Shown here: in pieces, positions 7,461 to 16,537 of the stretch
Layout: each line of letters begins with the position of its first letter
Position numbering within the stretch: the stretch's first letter is position 1
Assembly: GCA_050157065.1 (NCBI GenBank)
Contig: CP189573.1
DNA length: 64,000 nt
Direction: 5' to 3' (one strand)
Origin: Avipropionibacterium sp050157065
GTDB lineage: Bacteria; Actinomycetota; Actinomycetes; Propionibacteriales; Propionibacteriaceae
Position numbers and translations under genes: made by a program
The notes under the pieces: generated by a model
Database searches by the model: none
Told to the model about the DNA's origin: nothing
Seen by the model: only the letters and a program-made list of their open reading frames with translations

Positions 7461-10400
7461 ATGAACGCCATTCCCAGCCTGCCCCGACGTAGCCTCTTCC
7501 AGCTCGGCGGTGGTGCCGCCCTCGGCGCCGCCACCGTCTCCCTCACCGGGCCGGTGTCCGCCCACGCCGCCCGCAACGCCACCTTGGTCTCCCGGGGTCA
7601 GGCCACCTCGGTGATCCTGCTCCCGGCCGACCCGGACCCCCAGTTGCCCGCCGCCGCCGACGAACTCGTACGGGTGATCAACCGCGCCTCCGGGGCCACC
7701 CTCGAGGTGCGCACCGTCACCGACCAAGATCAACAGCCGTCGCCCGACGGCACCGTCCGGATCTGCATCGGATTCACCCTGCCGGGTTCCGACCCGACGA
7801 TCCCGGCCAAGCTCGACGGCCTCGACCCCGACGGACTGGTGATCGCCCCGTACGGGGACACGCTCACCCTGATCGGCCCGACGCCGTACGGCAGCCGTCA
7901 CGCGGTGCTGGAGCTGTGCGAGAGCCAACTCGGGGTGCGCTGGCTGCAGCCGACCGAGCTGGGCGAGGACGTCCCGGCGCTGGAGTCGATCAAGGTCCCG
8001 GCCCGCGCCACCGTCCAGGCCCCGTCGATGACCTCGCGGGTGATGTACCCGACGCCGAGCGAGGGCATGAGCTGGCGCAAGCCGACCAGTGCGCTGAGCC
8101 GATGGGGAGACAACCAGCGGACCCACTGGCGGGTGCAGTTCCACCACGAGCTGTGGAAGATGTTCGACTCCCGCAAGTTCGGCGACCCGAACAAGCCCGA
8201 GGACTACCACCCGGAGTGGTACCCGATCATCAAGGGCGAGACCAAGATCCCGACCCCGGGCCTGACCAACGGCTGGCACCCACGGCTGACCGAGCCGAGC
8301 CTGGCGGTGGAGGCGGCCCGGCAGCTCGTCGAGTACTTCGACGCCAACCCGGACGCCCCGTCGCACTCCCTCGGTCTGTCCGACGGACCGGGCTTCAGTG
8401 AGGATGAGTTGGAGGGTCGCGGCACGAGCCGTACCGGCAACATCGACATGTCCCCGGTCTACTGGGACTTCGTCAACCGGGTCGTCGACCTGATGCTGGA
8501 GCAGCGGCCGCAGTACTCCGACAAGCTGATCGGCGGGTTGGCCTACACGTACTCGGAGATGCCGCCCCCGTTCGAGTTGCGGCCACAGGTGGTGCCGTTC
8601 CTCACCGGCGACCGCTACAAGTGGGCCGACCCGCAGGCGGCCGTCGAGGATCAACAGTTCACCCTCGACTGGATGAAGGTCGCCAAGCAGGTCGGCTGGT
8701 ACGACTACGTCTACGGCAATCCGTACTGCATCCCCCGGGTCCCGTTGAAGCTGTACGACACGATCACCAACTGGGGCGTCCAGAACGGTGTGATCGGCCA
8801 GATGGCCGAGCTCTCCCACAACTGGGGCGAGGGCCCGAAGCCGTGGGCGTACGGCAAGAAGATGTGGGACGCCCGCAGGTCGATGCCGACGCTCGCGCAG
8901 GAGTGGTACGAACGGCTCGCCGGCCGGGAGGCGCGGCCCCACCTGGCGACGTACTACCGCATCTGGGAACAGCTCTGGACCGACCGGATCCCTTCCTCCA
9001 TGCAGTTCCGGGCGGGACGCCACCTCCCCTACTTCCCGTTCGACGACATGTCGTACGTGGAGGTCGTGCCCCGCGAGGACGTCGACCGGGCCGAGGCCGC
9101 GCTCAACCGGGCACTGGCCGCGACGACCAACGAGACCCAGGCTGCCCGGGTGCAGGTGCTGATCGACGAGTTCGCGTACTACCGGGCCTCGGCACTGAGC
9201 TATCCGAAGGACCTGCCGGCACCCACCACCGCCGAGGAAGCCCTTGCCCTGTTGGAGGAGATGGCCGGCACCGTGGATGAGACGGTCGCCCTGGTCGGCG
9301 AACGACACCGGGTGTGGGACGAACTCGCCGGCGATCAGGACCTGCACTACCGGCGCACCAAGTTCGACCGGTACGGCGCCGACTGGTCGGGCTGGAACAC
9401 CAAGGTCATGATCACCTTGGCCGACCACGTCCGGGCCGACGGCCCCGGTGCGGCAGCCGTCACCGCCCGCGCAACCGAACTGCGCGACAACGGATCGTCG
9501 GCGGACGTGCGTGGCTGGTGCGACCACCTGCTGCGCATGATCAACGACGAGGGCGTGCACTACGGCACGAACCTCGGCTTCGAGGACGGCGACACCACCG
9601 GCTGGTCGTTCACCCCGAACCAACCGATCCCGACCGCCCCGGGGGTGGTCAGCGACGTCACCCACTCCGGGGACCACGCCGTCAAGATCAGCGGCGGCTT
9701 CCTGACCATGGGGATGAACCAGTCACAGCGACGGCACCGGGCAGGTCCCGGCGTGTGGGTGACCCGCTTCCGCTACCTGGTACCCGAGGGTTCCCAGGCA
9801 CAAGGCGTGTTCGTCCCGGGCGTGATCGCCCACGACTGGACCGGCGGCAACATCGCCTACAAGCAGGACCACTACATCCCGATGGCCGACAGTGCCGGCG
9901 AGTGGGTCGAGGCCCGCTTCGTCGACAAACTGCCGCCCGGCACGAACGAAGTCACCTCGGTGGGGGTCGCCGCCTACATGGGGTTGGGGTCGGAGCTGTA
10001 TTTGGACGACTTCGAGTACACCTACTACGGCGAATTCGGCGACGGCACCCCGTCCGAGGACACCATCACCGTCGAGCAGGACGGCCTGTACCTCAGCCCG
10101 AGCTCGACCGAGAGCGTCGATGACCCGGACGCGTTGGACGGCAAGGCCGCCCGACTGGACGGCGACCGCGGCACCTGGGGGGTGCAGTACCACCTGGGGT
10201 GGATGCCGGAGACCGGGACGTTCCGGGTGGTGGCCCGGGTGAAGCTGGACCTCAAGCCCGGCGCCGACCCGAACGCGATCGGTTTCGCCATCGGGTCGTA
10301 CCGGCATGAGCCGCGAGAGGCCACCAGCCAGACCCACAAGAACTCCGAGTTCACCGACGGGGTGTACAAGTGGGTCTCGGTGAACGGCACGTTCAGCCAC

Positions 10401-10499
10401 GACTCGCAGGGGAAGTACATCTACTTCACCGGACTGGGGAACGACGATCGCGGCGTCGAGGACATCTACATCGATCGGCTGTACCTGATCCCGGCCTGA
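7461..10499 (+). CDS. Tat-exported DUF4838 protein with C-terminal carbohydrate-binding-like domains
   Basis: A 1012-residue secreted protein. A twin-arginine signal (PRRSLFQLGGGAALGAATVS, cleavage probably after SAHA) marks export of a folded protein. Residues about 45-170 resemble the N-terminal domain of alpha-glucuronidase-like glycoside hydrolases (SVILLPADPDPQ... ADELVRVINRASGATLEV). The central part fits the DUF4838 TIM-barrel-like domain. The C-terminal 350 residues contain two beta-sandwich segments of carbohydrate-binding type (NLGFEDGDTTGWSF is a CBM4/9-like start). The ATG at 7461 follows AGGAG. It stands alone; a polysaccharide substrate is likely but unknown. Confidence 0.8.
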   Translation: MNAIPSLPRRSLFQLGGGAALGAATVSLTGPVSAHAARNATLVSRGQATSVILLPADPDPQLPAAADELVRVINRASGATLEVRTVTDQDQQPSPDGTVRICIGFTLPGSDPTIPAKLDGLDPDGLVIAPYGDTLTLIGPTPYGSRHAVLELCESQLGVRWLQPTELGEDVPALESIKVPARATVQAPSMTSRVMYPTPSEGMSWRKPTSALSRWGDNQRTHWRVQFHHELWKMFDSRKFGDPNKPEDYHPEWYPIIKGETKIPTPGLTNGWHPRLTEPSLAVEAARQLVEYFDANPDAPSHSLGLSDGPGFSEDELEGRGTSRTGNIDMSPVYWDFVNRVVDLMLEQRPQYSDKLIGGLAYTYSEMPPPFELRPQVVPFLTGDRYKWADPQAAVEDQQFTLDWMKVAKQVGWYDYVYGNPYCIPRVPLKLYDTITNWGVQNGVIGQMAELSHNWGEGPKPWAYGKKMWDARRSMPTLAQEWYERLAGREARPHLATYYRIWEQLWTDRIPSSMQFRAGRHLPYFPFDDMSYVEVVPREDVDRAEAALNRALAATTNETQAARVQVLIDEFAYYRASALSYPKDLPAPTTAEEALALLEEMAGTVDETVALVGERHRVWDELAGDQDLHYRRTKFDRYGADWSGWNTKVMITLADHVRADGPGAAAVTARATELRDNGSSADVRGWCDHLLRMINDEGVHYGTNLGFEDGDTTGWSFTPNQPIPTAPGVVSDVTHSGDHAVKISGGFLTMGMNQSQRRHRAGPGVWVTRFRYLVPEGSQAQGVFVPGVIAHDWTGGNIAYKQDHYIPMADSAGEWVEARFVDKLPPGTNEVTSVGVAAYMGLGSELYLDDFEYTYYGEFGDGTPSEDTITVEQDGLYLSPSSTESVDDPDALDGKAARLDGDRGTWGVQYHLGWMPETGTFRVVARVKLDLKPGADPNAIGFAIGSYRHEPREATSQTHKNSEFTDGVYKWVSVNGTFSHDSQGKYIYFTGLGNDDRGVEDIYIDRLYLIPA

Positions 10500-10742
10500 C
10501 CGTCCCCGCATCACCGTTCCCGGCCGCGGGGCAAGTGGTCGGCGACTGGTGGTGGACGGCAACACATGTGGTCGAGCGTCGGGGCATGGTCCCGGCGCTC
10601 GGCCATCCCCCTGGGGTGAGATTCCACAAACCGACCGGTCGACCGGCTCGAGACGCCGCCACGGTCCCGCCCCAGCCCGTCGACGGGTCGGTTTTCCGAA
10701 TCCGCCTCGGTAGCCGCCCCAGCCGGCTGGAGCTGACAGAAA

Positions 10743-10803
10743 TCGCGCGGTCGATCAGAGACGACCAGGGCGTCGCGCGGTCGATCAGAGGACGACGAGG
10801 GCG
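10743..10803. repeat. Tandem duplication of the proB 3' end
   Basis: Two direct copies of about 30 bases (TCGCGCGGTCGATCAGAG plus ACGAC and AGGGCG) lie at 10743-10772 and 10773-10803. The right copy encodes the last residues and stop codon of proB. The left copy is a non-coding duplicate just downstream of the stop. The rest of the 285-base gap from 10500 shows no gene. Confidence 0.7.
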
Positions 10804-11909
10804 TCGCGGTGCACCACGGCGCGGTCGTAGCCCGGTCCGAACTCGGCCGACAGGTCACTGGTGCGGCGGCCGATCAGGGTGGGCAACTCGGCGGCGTCGA
10901 AGCCGGCCAGGCCGCGGGCGATGACCGTGCCGTCGGGTGCCCGCAGGTTCACCGGGTCCCCGACGGAGAACTCGCCGGTCACCTTGGTGATGCCGGCTGC
11001 CAGCAACGAGGCCTTGCGGTTGACCACGGCCCGTACGGCTCCGTCGTCGAGCCACAGCCCACCGCGGGCCTCGGTGGCGTGGGCCAGCCAGAGCAGTCGG
11101 GTGGGCCGACGCTTGCCGGTGGCGTGGAAGAAGGTCCCCACGGGCTCGCCGATCAACGCCCGACCGGCCTGCTCGGCGGAGGTGAGGATCGTCGGGATCC
11201 CTGCCGAGGTGGCGATCCGGGCCGCCTCCAGCTTGGTGACCATGCCGCCGGTCCCGACCCCGCTGCCCTCAGCGGTGACGATGATGTCGGTGACGTCCTG
11301 CTGGCCGGTGACCTCGGTGATCCGTTCCGCCCCCGGTGTCCCCGGCGGTGCGGTGTGCAGCGCGTCGACGTCGGAGAGCAGTACCAGCAGGTCGGCGTGT
11401 ACGAGGTGGGCGACCAGCGCGGCCAGCCGGTCGTTGTCGCCGAACCTGATCTCCTGGGTGGCCACGGTGTCGTTCTCGTTGATCACCGGCACCACCCCGA
11501 GCTCGAGCAGCTTGCCCAGGGTCCGGTAGGCGTTGCGGTAGTGGCCTCGCCGGGTGACGTCGTCCACGGTCAGCAACACCTGTCCGACCGTCAGTCCGTG
11601 ATCGGCGAAGCGGGCGGTGTAGTGCGCGAGCAGCAGGCCCTGCCCCACCGAGGCGGCGGCCTGTTGGGTGGCGAGGTCGGTGGGACGGTGGGTCAGGCCG
11701 AGCGGTGCGATGCCGGCCGCGATCGCACCCGAGGACACCAGGACCACGTCGTGGCCGCGCCGGGCCGCACCGGCCACCACGGTCACGAGTTGATCAACCG
11801 CTGCTCGATCGAGGCCGCCGTCGGAGGAGGCGAGTGAACTCGAGCCCACCTTGACCACGATGCGCCGGCTGCCGGCGACCAGCTCCCGCCGGTCCGGGCT
11901 GTCAGTCAT
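10785..11909 (-). CDS. proB: Glutamate 5-kinase ProB
   Basis: A 374-residue enzyme that phosphorylates glutamate at the gamma carboxyl group in the first, feedback-controlled step of proline synthesis. The amino-acid kinase domain (about 1-255) shows VVKVGSSSLA, VLVSSGAIAAG and VINENDTVAT. A C-terminal PUA domain (about 280-370) follows, as in most full-length ProB. The start ATG at 11909 overlaps the obgE stop by 8 bases, so proB is coupled to obgE. The more upstream frame is rejected because it lies inside obgE. Downstream is a duplicated 3' end, and proA is 8 kb away. Confidence 0.96.
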   Translation of the reverse strand: MTDSPDRRELVAGSRRIVVKVGSSSLASSDGGLDRAAVDQLVTVVAGAARRGHDVVLVSSGAIAAGIAPLGLTHRPTDLATQQAAASVGQGLLLAHYTARFADHGLTVGQVLLTVDDVTRRGHYRNAYRTLGKLLELGVVPVINENDTVATQEIRFGDNDRLAALVAHLVHADLLVLLSDVDALHTAPPGTPGAERITEVTGQQDVTDIIVTAEGSGVGTGGMVTKLEAARIATSAGIPTILTSAEQAGRALIGEPVGTFFHATGKRRPTRLLWLAHATEARGGLWLDDGAVRAVVNRKASLLAAGITKVTGEFSVGDPVNLRAPDGTVIARGLAGFDAAELPTLIGRRTSDLSAEFGPGYDRAVVHRDALVVL

Positions 11910-13419
11910 CGTCCTGCTCATCCTCCCAGTCACCGCCGAACTCCCCGTCCCCGTCGTACCCGGTCCCGTCGCCGTCGACCTCGTCAGCCTCGGCGGCCTC
12001 CCGGGCCGCGTTGCGCTCCCGGCGTCGTTGGGCGGCAGGGCGCAACTCGTCGAACCGGTGGTCCTCGCCACGTCGGCTCAGGATCTCGGCACCGACCTCG
12101 AGCTGCGGCTTGAAGTCGAAAACCACCGGCTCCGGGTCGGGACCGATCGCGACCGCGTCGCCCTCCTCGGCGCCCAGCTTCGCCAGCGACGTCTCCACAC
12201 CCAGCCGGGCGAACCGGTCGGCCAGGTAGCCGACCGCCTCGGCGTTTCCGAAGTCGGTCTGCCGGACCCACCGGTCGGGCTTGTCACCACGGACGCGCCA
12301 CACGTGGCCGCCGGCGCCGTCGCCGATCCGCTTGATCGTGAACTCGGCACCGTTGTCGACCGCCGGCGGCCGGATGACGATCCGCGTCGGCTCCGGGGCC
12401 GGAGCCTCGGCCCGCCGCCTCCGGACCAGCTCTGCCATCGCGAACGTCAACGCCTGCAGTCCCTCGCCGGTCTTGGTGCTGATCCGGAACACCGGGATCC
12501 CGCCGGCGGACAACTCCTCGGCAGCCAGGTCGGCAAGCCCCGCGCCGTCCGGTACGTCGACCTTGTTGAGCGCGATCAGCCGCGGCCGGTCCTCGAGCCC
12601 ACCGTGCGCGGCCAGCTCGGCCTCGATCACCCCGAGGTCGGACACCGGGTCTCGATTCGGTTCGAAGGTGGCGCAGTCGACGACGTGCACCAGGGCGGCA
12701 CACCGCTCGACGTGGCGCAGGAAGTCGTGGCCCAGGCCGCGGCCCTCGCTGGCCCCCTCTATCAGGCCCGGCACGTCGGCGACGGTGAACGTGGTGTCCC
12801 CGGCCACGACCACGCCGAGGTGCGGCACCAACGTGGTGAACGGGTAGTCGGCGACCTCCGGCCGGGCGCGTGAGATCGCGGCCACCAACGACGACTTGCC
12901 GGCACTGGGATAGCCGACCAGGCCGACGTCGGCGACCACCTTCAACTCGAGCACGATCTGTCGTTCCTCGCCCTCCTCCCCCAACAGGGCGAAGCCGGGC
13001 GCCTTGCGAGCCGACGACGCGAGGGCCGCGTTGCCGAGCCCACCCTTGCCACCGCGGGCGATGACGACCTCGGCACCGTCACCGGTCAGGTCGGCCAACA
13101 CGTCCCCGGTCCTGGCATCGCTGACCACGGTCCCGTCCGGCACGACGAGGGTCACGTCCTTGCCGCGGGCGCCGTTCTGGTTGTCCCCCTTGCCGGGTTG
13201 GCCGTTCTGGGCGCGACGGGTCGACTGGCGGTGGTAGTCGACCAGCGTGGTCAGGCCACCGTCGACCCGGAACACCACCGACCCACCGTCGCCACCGTTG
13301 CCGCCGTCCGGGCCACCCAGCGGCTTGAACTTCTCCCGGTACACCGAGGCGCACCCGTGCCCGCCCTTGCCGGCCGCGACGGTCAACGTCACGCGGTCGA
13401 CGAAACTCGGAATGGCCAT
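11902..13419 (-). CDS. obgE: Obg/CgtA GTPase
   Basis: A 505-residue essential ribosome-associated GTPase that links large-subunit maturation to nucleotide state. The glycine-rich Obg fold (1-158) begins MAIPSFVDRVTLTVAAGKGG. The G domain has GYPSAGKSS (P-loop), DVPGLIEGASEGRGLG (switch II) and NKVD. A C-terminal OCT domain and a very acidic tail ending EDEQDDD complete it. It is somewhat long because of the tail. Its ATG overlaps the stop of the upstream P-loop ATPase gene (TGATG), and its own stop overlaps proB. Confidence 0.97.
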   Translation of the reverse strand: MAIPSFVDRVTLTVAAGKGGHGCASVYREKFKPLGGPDGGNGGDGGSVVFRVDGGLTTLVDYHRQSTRRAQNGQPGKGDNQNGARGKDVTLVVPDGTVVSDARTGDVLADLTGDGAEVVIARGGKGGLGNAALASSARKAPGFALLGEEGEERQIVLELKVVADVGLVGYPSAGKSSLVAAISRARPEVADYPFTTLVPHLGVVVAGDTTFTVADVPGLIEGASEGRGLGHDFLRHVERCAALVHVVDCATFEPNRDPVSDLGVIEAELAAHGGLEDRPRLIALNKVDVPDGAGLADLAAEELSAGGIPVFRISTKTGEGLQALTFAMAELVRRRRAEAPAPEPTRIVIRPPAVDNGAEFTIKRIGDGAGGHVWRVRGDKPDRWVRQTDFGNAEAVGYLADRFARLGVETSLAKLGAEEGDAVAIGPDPEPVVFDFKPQLEVGAEILSRRGEDHRFDELRPAAQRRRERNAAREAAEADEVDGDGTGYDGDGEFGGDWEDEQDDD

Positions 13420-14600
13420 CAGTCGGTCCCTTCGTCATCGGTGTGGGCCAGCACCCAGTCATCCATACCGGCCCGGCCGAACACGACGACGCCGCGTTCG
13501 GGCTTGGCTACGGTGCCGCGCTGCTTGAGCTCGTCGACCGCCCAGGAGATCTCACTGCTCGACTCACGACCGACGGCCGCGGCGAGGTCCCGCATCCGGA
13601 GCCGGCCACCGGCCCGGGCGAGTGCCACCAGACACTCCCTGCCCAACGGCGGTGCCGCCTGCCAGGCACCCTCGAAGTAGGCGTCGATCTGTGGGACGGC
13701 GGCCTTGATGCCGGCCTCAGCGACCGCCAGATCGAGCACCGGGGCGCCGTCGGCGCCGTCACGCCGCAGCTCCCAGATGGCGCTGCCGTACTCCTGGATG
13801 AACGCCGGGTAGCCGCCGCTGGCGTCCACCGTGCGGTCCAGCGCATCCTCGGTCCAGCGGCCACCGGCGTGCTGCACCGGCAGCTGCAGGGCGTCACGCG
13901 CGGCTGACCGGTCCAGGTAGCCCAGGTCGATCCGCCGGTACACCCGCTCGGCGTGGCTGGACGACCGGCCGACCTTGCCCACGGTGTCGTCCGGCAGTCC
14001 GGCGAAGGTGACGAAGAGGGGCGGCCGGTCCCCGTCGCGCTCACCGATCAACGAGACCAGCTCGGAGATGTTCACCAGACTGGGCTGGTCGGCGTACTGC
14101 GTTTCGTCGATCAGCAGCGCGAGCCCGATCCCGCCACGCTCGACGATGGTGCCGACGGTGTCGAGCAGTGTGCGCATGAATGCGGTGTCGACCAGTGGGT
14201 TGGCCTGTGAGGTGACCTCTCGGGCGAGCTCCAGCCCACCGACCGGGGTGTGCACCCCGACCATGGTCAACGGGCCACGGTGCTTGGCCGGGCGCTGTTG
14301 GAGCGCTTCGTCGACGGCTGCGGTGATGCGGTCCATCAAGGTCTCGCGACCGATGGTCTGGCACCGTACCCGGACGGCCAGACAGCCGGCCTGCAACGCC
14401 TCGTCGGCGAACACCTTGAGCAGCGAGGTCTTGCCGACGCCGCGTACCCCTTGAATGATCAGGTGCCGCGCCTGACTGCGTCCGAACATGTCGAAGTCGG
14501 CCATGACGCGCTGCCACAGCCGAATCTCGGTCTCGCGTCCCTCGAGCCGGAACGGGCTCGTACCGGCGCCGGGGAAGAAGGGGCCATCCACGACCACCAC
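13419..14600 (-). CDS. P-loop AAA-type ATPase inserted between rpmA and obgE
   Basis: A 393-residue protein with an AAA_16/Orc1-like ATPase domain. The Walker A motif GVRGVGKTSLL is near residues 50-60, and Walker B-like LALLIDETQYAD near residues 162-173. The C-terminal third contains a likely winged-helix region (GGRLRMRDLAAAVGRESSSE) ending in a FGRAGMDDWVLAHTDDEG tail. Its stop codon overlaps the obgE start by one base, which implies coupling. The start is uncertain because several GTG codons cluster at 14600-14591. Such ATPases may act on DNA or as signalling NTPases; I can assign no specific role. Confidence 0.75.
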   Translation of the reverse strand: MVVVDGPFFPGAGTSPFRLEGRETEIRLWQRVMADFDMFGRSQARHLIIQGVRGVGKTSLLKVFADEALQAGCLAVRVRCQTIGRETLMDRITAAVDEALQQRPAKHRGPLTMVGVHTPVGGLELAREVTSQANPLVDTAFMRTLLDTVGTIVERGGIGLALLIDETQYADQPSLVNISELVSLIGERDGDRPPLFVTFAGLPDDTVGKVGRSSSHAERVYRRIDLGYLDRSAARDALQLPVQHAGGRWTEDALDRTVDASGGYPAFIQEYGSAIWELRRDGADGAPVLDLAVAEAGIKAAVPQIDAYFEGAWQAAPPLGRECLVALARAGGRLRMRDLAAAVGRESSSEISWAVDELKQRGTVAKPERGVVVFGRAGMDDWVLAHTDDEGTD

Positions 14601-14671
14601 TGTACCTACAATCCCTCAAACAGCACTTGTTTTAGGTATTTCGTGTTGCCTGGCAGAGTCGGTCAAGGGCG

Positions 14672-14719
14672 CCTCCGACAAGCCCGAGGAACGGACCTCT
14701 CGACAAGCTCGAGGAACGA
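14672..14719. repeat. REP-like GACAAGCTCGAGGAACG repeats, two copies
   Basis: CTCCGACAAGCCCGAGGAACG (14673-14693) and its near copy CTCGACAAGCTCGAGGAACG (14699-14718) are tandem versions of a motif that also occurs elsewhere in the window between gene ends (44531-44546, 57995-58049 and, weaker, 23686-23713). The location outside genes and the recurrence indicate a dispersed extragenic repeat. Confidence 0.55.
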
Positions 14720-14731
14720 CACGCTCGGGAA

Positions 14732-14779
14732 ACGAAACGAGGGCGACTCCCCAGCCGGGGAACCGCCCTGTCGTTTCGT
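14732..14779 (-). terminator. Hairpin downstream of rpmA
   Basis: ACGAAACGAGGGCG at 14732-14745 pairs with CGCCCTGTCGTTTCGT at 14764-14779 except for a 2-base bulge. An inner CCCC/GGGG stem strengthens it. Read on the minus strand the hairpin starts 10 bases after the rpmA stop and is followed by TTTCCC. It is probably a terminator or attenuator between rpmA and the ATPase-obgE-proB genes. Confidence 0.7.
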
Positions 14780-14788
14780 ACGGTGCCG

Positions 14789-15061
14789 TCACTCGGCGGC
14801 GACAGCAACCTCGGCCGTGTCGATGTTGACGACGCGGCGCCCGCGACGGGTGCCGAACTCCACCTTGCCCGCGACGAGCGCGAACAGGGTGTCGTCGCCA
14901 CCGCGACCGACGCCGTCGCCCGGGTGGAAGTGGGTACCGCGCTGGCGGACCAGGATCTCCCCGGCATTGACCTGCTGGCCGCCGAAGCGCTTGACGCCGA
15001 GCCGCTGGGCGTTGGAGTCGCGACCGTTACGGCTCGACGAGCCTGCCTTCTTGTGTGCCAT
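14789..15061 (-). CDS. rpmA: Large-subunit ribosomal protein bL27
   Basis: A 90-residue ribosomal protein near the peptidyl-transferase centre. The N-terminal MAHKKAGSSSRNGRDS and the following QRLGVKRFGGQQVNAGEILV with RQRGTHFHPGDGVGRGGDDTL are diagnostic. GAGG lies upstream of the ATG. It is the second gene after rplU, with a 36-base gap, and a strong hairpin follows its stop. Confidence 0.98.
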   Translation of the reverse strand: MAHKKAGSSSRNGRDSNAQRLGVKRFGGQQVNAGEILVRQRGTHFHPGDGVGRGGDDTLFALVAGKVEFGTRRGRRVVNIDTAEVAVAAE

Positions 15062-15097
15062 CTGTCTGCCTCAGTTCTGCTTCGTGTCCGGGGGCGC

Positions 15098-15406
15098 TCA
15101 GGCGCCGATACCGGTGACCTTGACCTGGGTGTAGTGCTGCCGGTGACCCTGGCGCTTGCGGTAGCCGGTCTTGTTCTTGTACTTCAGGATCTTGATCTTG
15201 GGGCCCTTGGTGGCACCGAGAACCTCGGCGGTCACGTTGACCTTGCCGAGCTCGTCCTTCGACGAGGTCACCGAGTCGCCGTCGACGACCAGGATCGGCT
15301 GCAGCTCGACGGTCGCACCGGACTCACCGTCGACCTTGTCGACCTCAATGACGTCACCGACGGCAACCTTGTGCTGTCGGCCGCCACTGCGCACGATCGC
15401 GTACAC
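15098..15406 (-). CDS. rplU: Large-subunit ribosomal protein bL21
   Basis: A 102-residue ribosomal protein beginning MYAIVRSGGRQHKVAVGDVI and ending with the typical KTGYRKRQGHRQHYTQVKVT segment. I use the GTG at 15406, preceded by GAGAGTAGG, because it gives the family's exact N-terminus. Longer in-frame starts would add residues not found in L21. In actinobacteria rne usually lies just upstream of rplU; here rne is 30 kb away. Confidence 0.97.
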   Translation of the reverse strand: MYAIVRSGGRQHKVAVGDVIEVDKVDGESGATVELQPILVVDGDSVTSSKDELGKVNVTAEVLGATKGPKIKILKYKNKTGYRKRQGHRQHYTQVKVTGIGA

Positions 15407-15614
15407 GACTGACCTACTCTCTTCGCTGTCCTTGGATTGGGCGCGACCACCCAAGCAGGGGTCTGCGCACCGAGGGTCAACAATACGTGGCCGGGAGGCA
15501 GCGGGTCAAACCCTCGCATCGACCAACCCGCGTCGACTCATCCCGACATGCCCGCCCACGAACCGCCGGACGTGTCGAACACCACATGTCATACGTCAGC
15601 GCTCGGGTTGCGCC

Positions 15615-15633
15615 TTAGGTAAGCCTGACCTAA
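15615..15633. promoter_or_regulatory. DtxR/IdeR iron box
   Basis: TTAGGTAAGCCTGACCTAA matches the 19-base DtxR/IdeR consensus TTAGGTTAGSCTAACCTAA at 17 positions and is nearly palindromic. It ends 10 bases before the first in-frame GTG of the ABC ATPase gene. Iron-loaded IdeR bound here should repress the siderophore-uptake operon. The roughly 240-base gap to rplU otherwise shows no gene. Confidence 0.92.
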
Positions 15634-15643
15634 GTTTAGTTCC

Positions 15644-16507
15644 GTGAATCATCCGCAGGAGGGAATGACCACGCCGGACGCCGAGGCGTCGGCTCTCGCA
15701 GCCCACAGCGCCGGCCTACGGTACGGCAGCACCGCCGTGGTGCACGAGTGCAGTGTGCGACTCGCCCCGAACCGGGTCACCGCGCTGGTCGGACCGAACG
15801 GCAGCGGCAAGTCGACCCTGCTGCGCGCGATGGCCGGGCTGCACCCTGTCGCCGATGGCGAGATCGGCCTGGGCGACCGGCTGATCTGCGACTTCGCCCC
15901 GAAGGAACTCGCGCGGCGGCTCACCATGTTGGCCCAGCACCGCCCCACCCCGGGCGGGCTGACCGTCGCCGACGTCGTCGCCTTCGGACGCCACCCGCAC
16001 CGTGGCCGCTGGCGGGCCAACGACCCACACGGTCCCGCCGCGGTCGACCGCGCCATGGCGCTGACCGAACTGCACGAGCTGGCCGACCGACCCGTTGACG
16101 CCCTGTCCGGCGGGCAGATCCAGCGCGTCTGGCTGGCCTCCTGCCTGGCGCAGGACACGTCGGTGGTGCTGCTCGACGAGCCCACGAACCACCTCGACCT
16201 GCACCACCAGGTGGAGTTGCTGCGACTGGTCCGCCAGCTGGCCGACACCGAGGGCGTGACCGTCGGGGTCGTGCTGCACGACCTGGCCCAGGCCGGGGTC
16301 GTGGCCGACCACCTGGTGCTGCTCGACCACGGGCGCGTGGTGGCCGAGGGCACCGCGGAGGACGTGCTGCGCCCCGACCTGCTCAGCCAGGTGTACGGCG
16401 TCGACGTCGCGGTGGACCGTGACCCGGCGACCGGTCTGCTTCGGGTGAACGCCCTGGGCAGCCTTCGTCGTCCGGCCATGGTGTCCACGATGCCGCTGTC
16501 CGCCTGA
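15644..16507 (+). CDS. Iron-siderophore ABC transporter, ATP-binding protein
   Basis: A 287-residue FecE/FhuC-type ATPase that powers ferric-siderophore import from the cytosolic face of the permease. Walker A is GPNGSGKST, the signature motif is LSGGQIQR, Walker B is VVLLDEPTNHLDL and the switch His is in VLHDLAQA. The start is uncertain. The GTG at 15644 lies right behind the iron box and could be leaderless. The ATG at 15665 has AGGAGG only 2 bases upstream. The order ATPase, binding protein, fused permease, reductase suggests one iron-regulated operon. Confidence 0.93.
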   Translation: MNHPQEGMTTPDAEASALAAHSAGLRYGSTAVVHECSVRLAPNRVTALVGPNGSGKSTLLRAMAGLHPVADGEIGLGDRLICDFAPKELARRLTMLAQHRPTPGGLTVADVVAFGRHPHRGRWRANDPHGPAAVDRAMALTELHELADRPVDALSGGQIQRVWLASCLAQDTSVVLLDEPTNHLDLHHQVELLRLVRQLADTEGVTVGVVLHDLAQAGVVADHLVLLDHGRVVAEGTAEDVLRPDLLSQVYGVDVAVDRDPATGLLRVNALGSLRRPAMVSTMPLSA

Positions 16508-16537
16508 CCACACGAACGGGCCATGAGCACAACGGCC

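Noticed and set aside
7446..9677. A 743-codon open frame on the minus strand opposite the DUF4838 gene
   Set aside because: It is a shadow frame of high-GC coding DNA; its translation is compositionally odd, without recognisable domains, and the plus-strand protein has a clear signal and domains.
10500..10742. Gene or RNA in the gap between the DUF4838 and proB genes
   Set aside because: No frame with motifs, ribosome-binding site or RNA fold was found; only the proB-end duplicate is distinctive.
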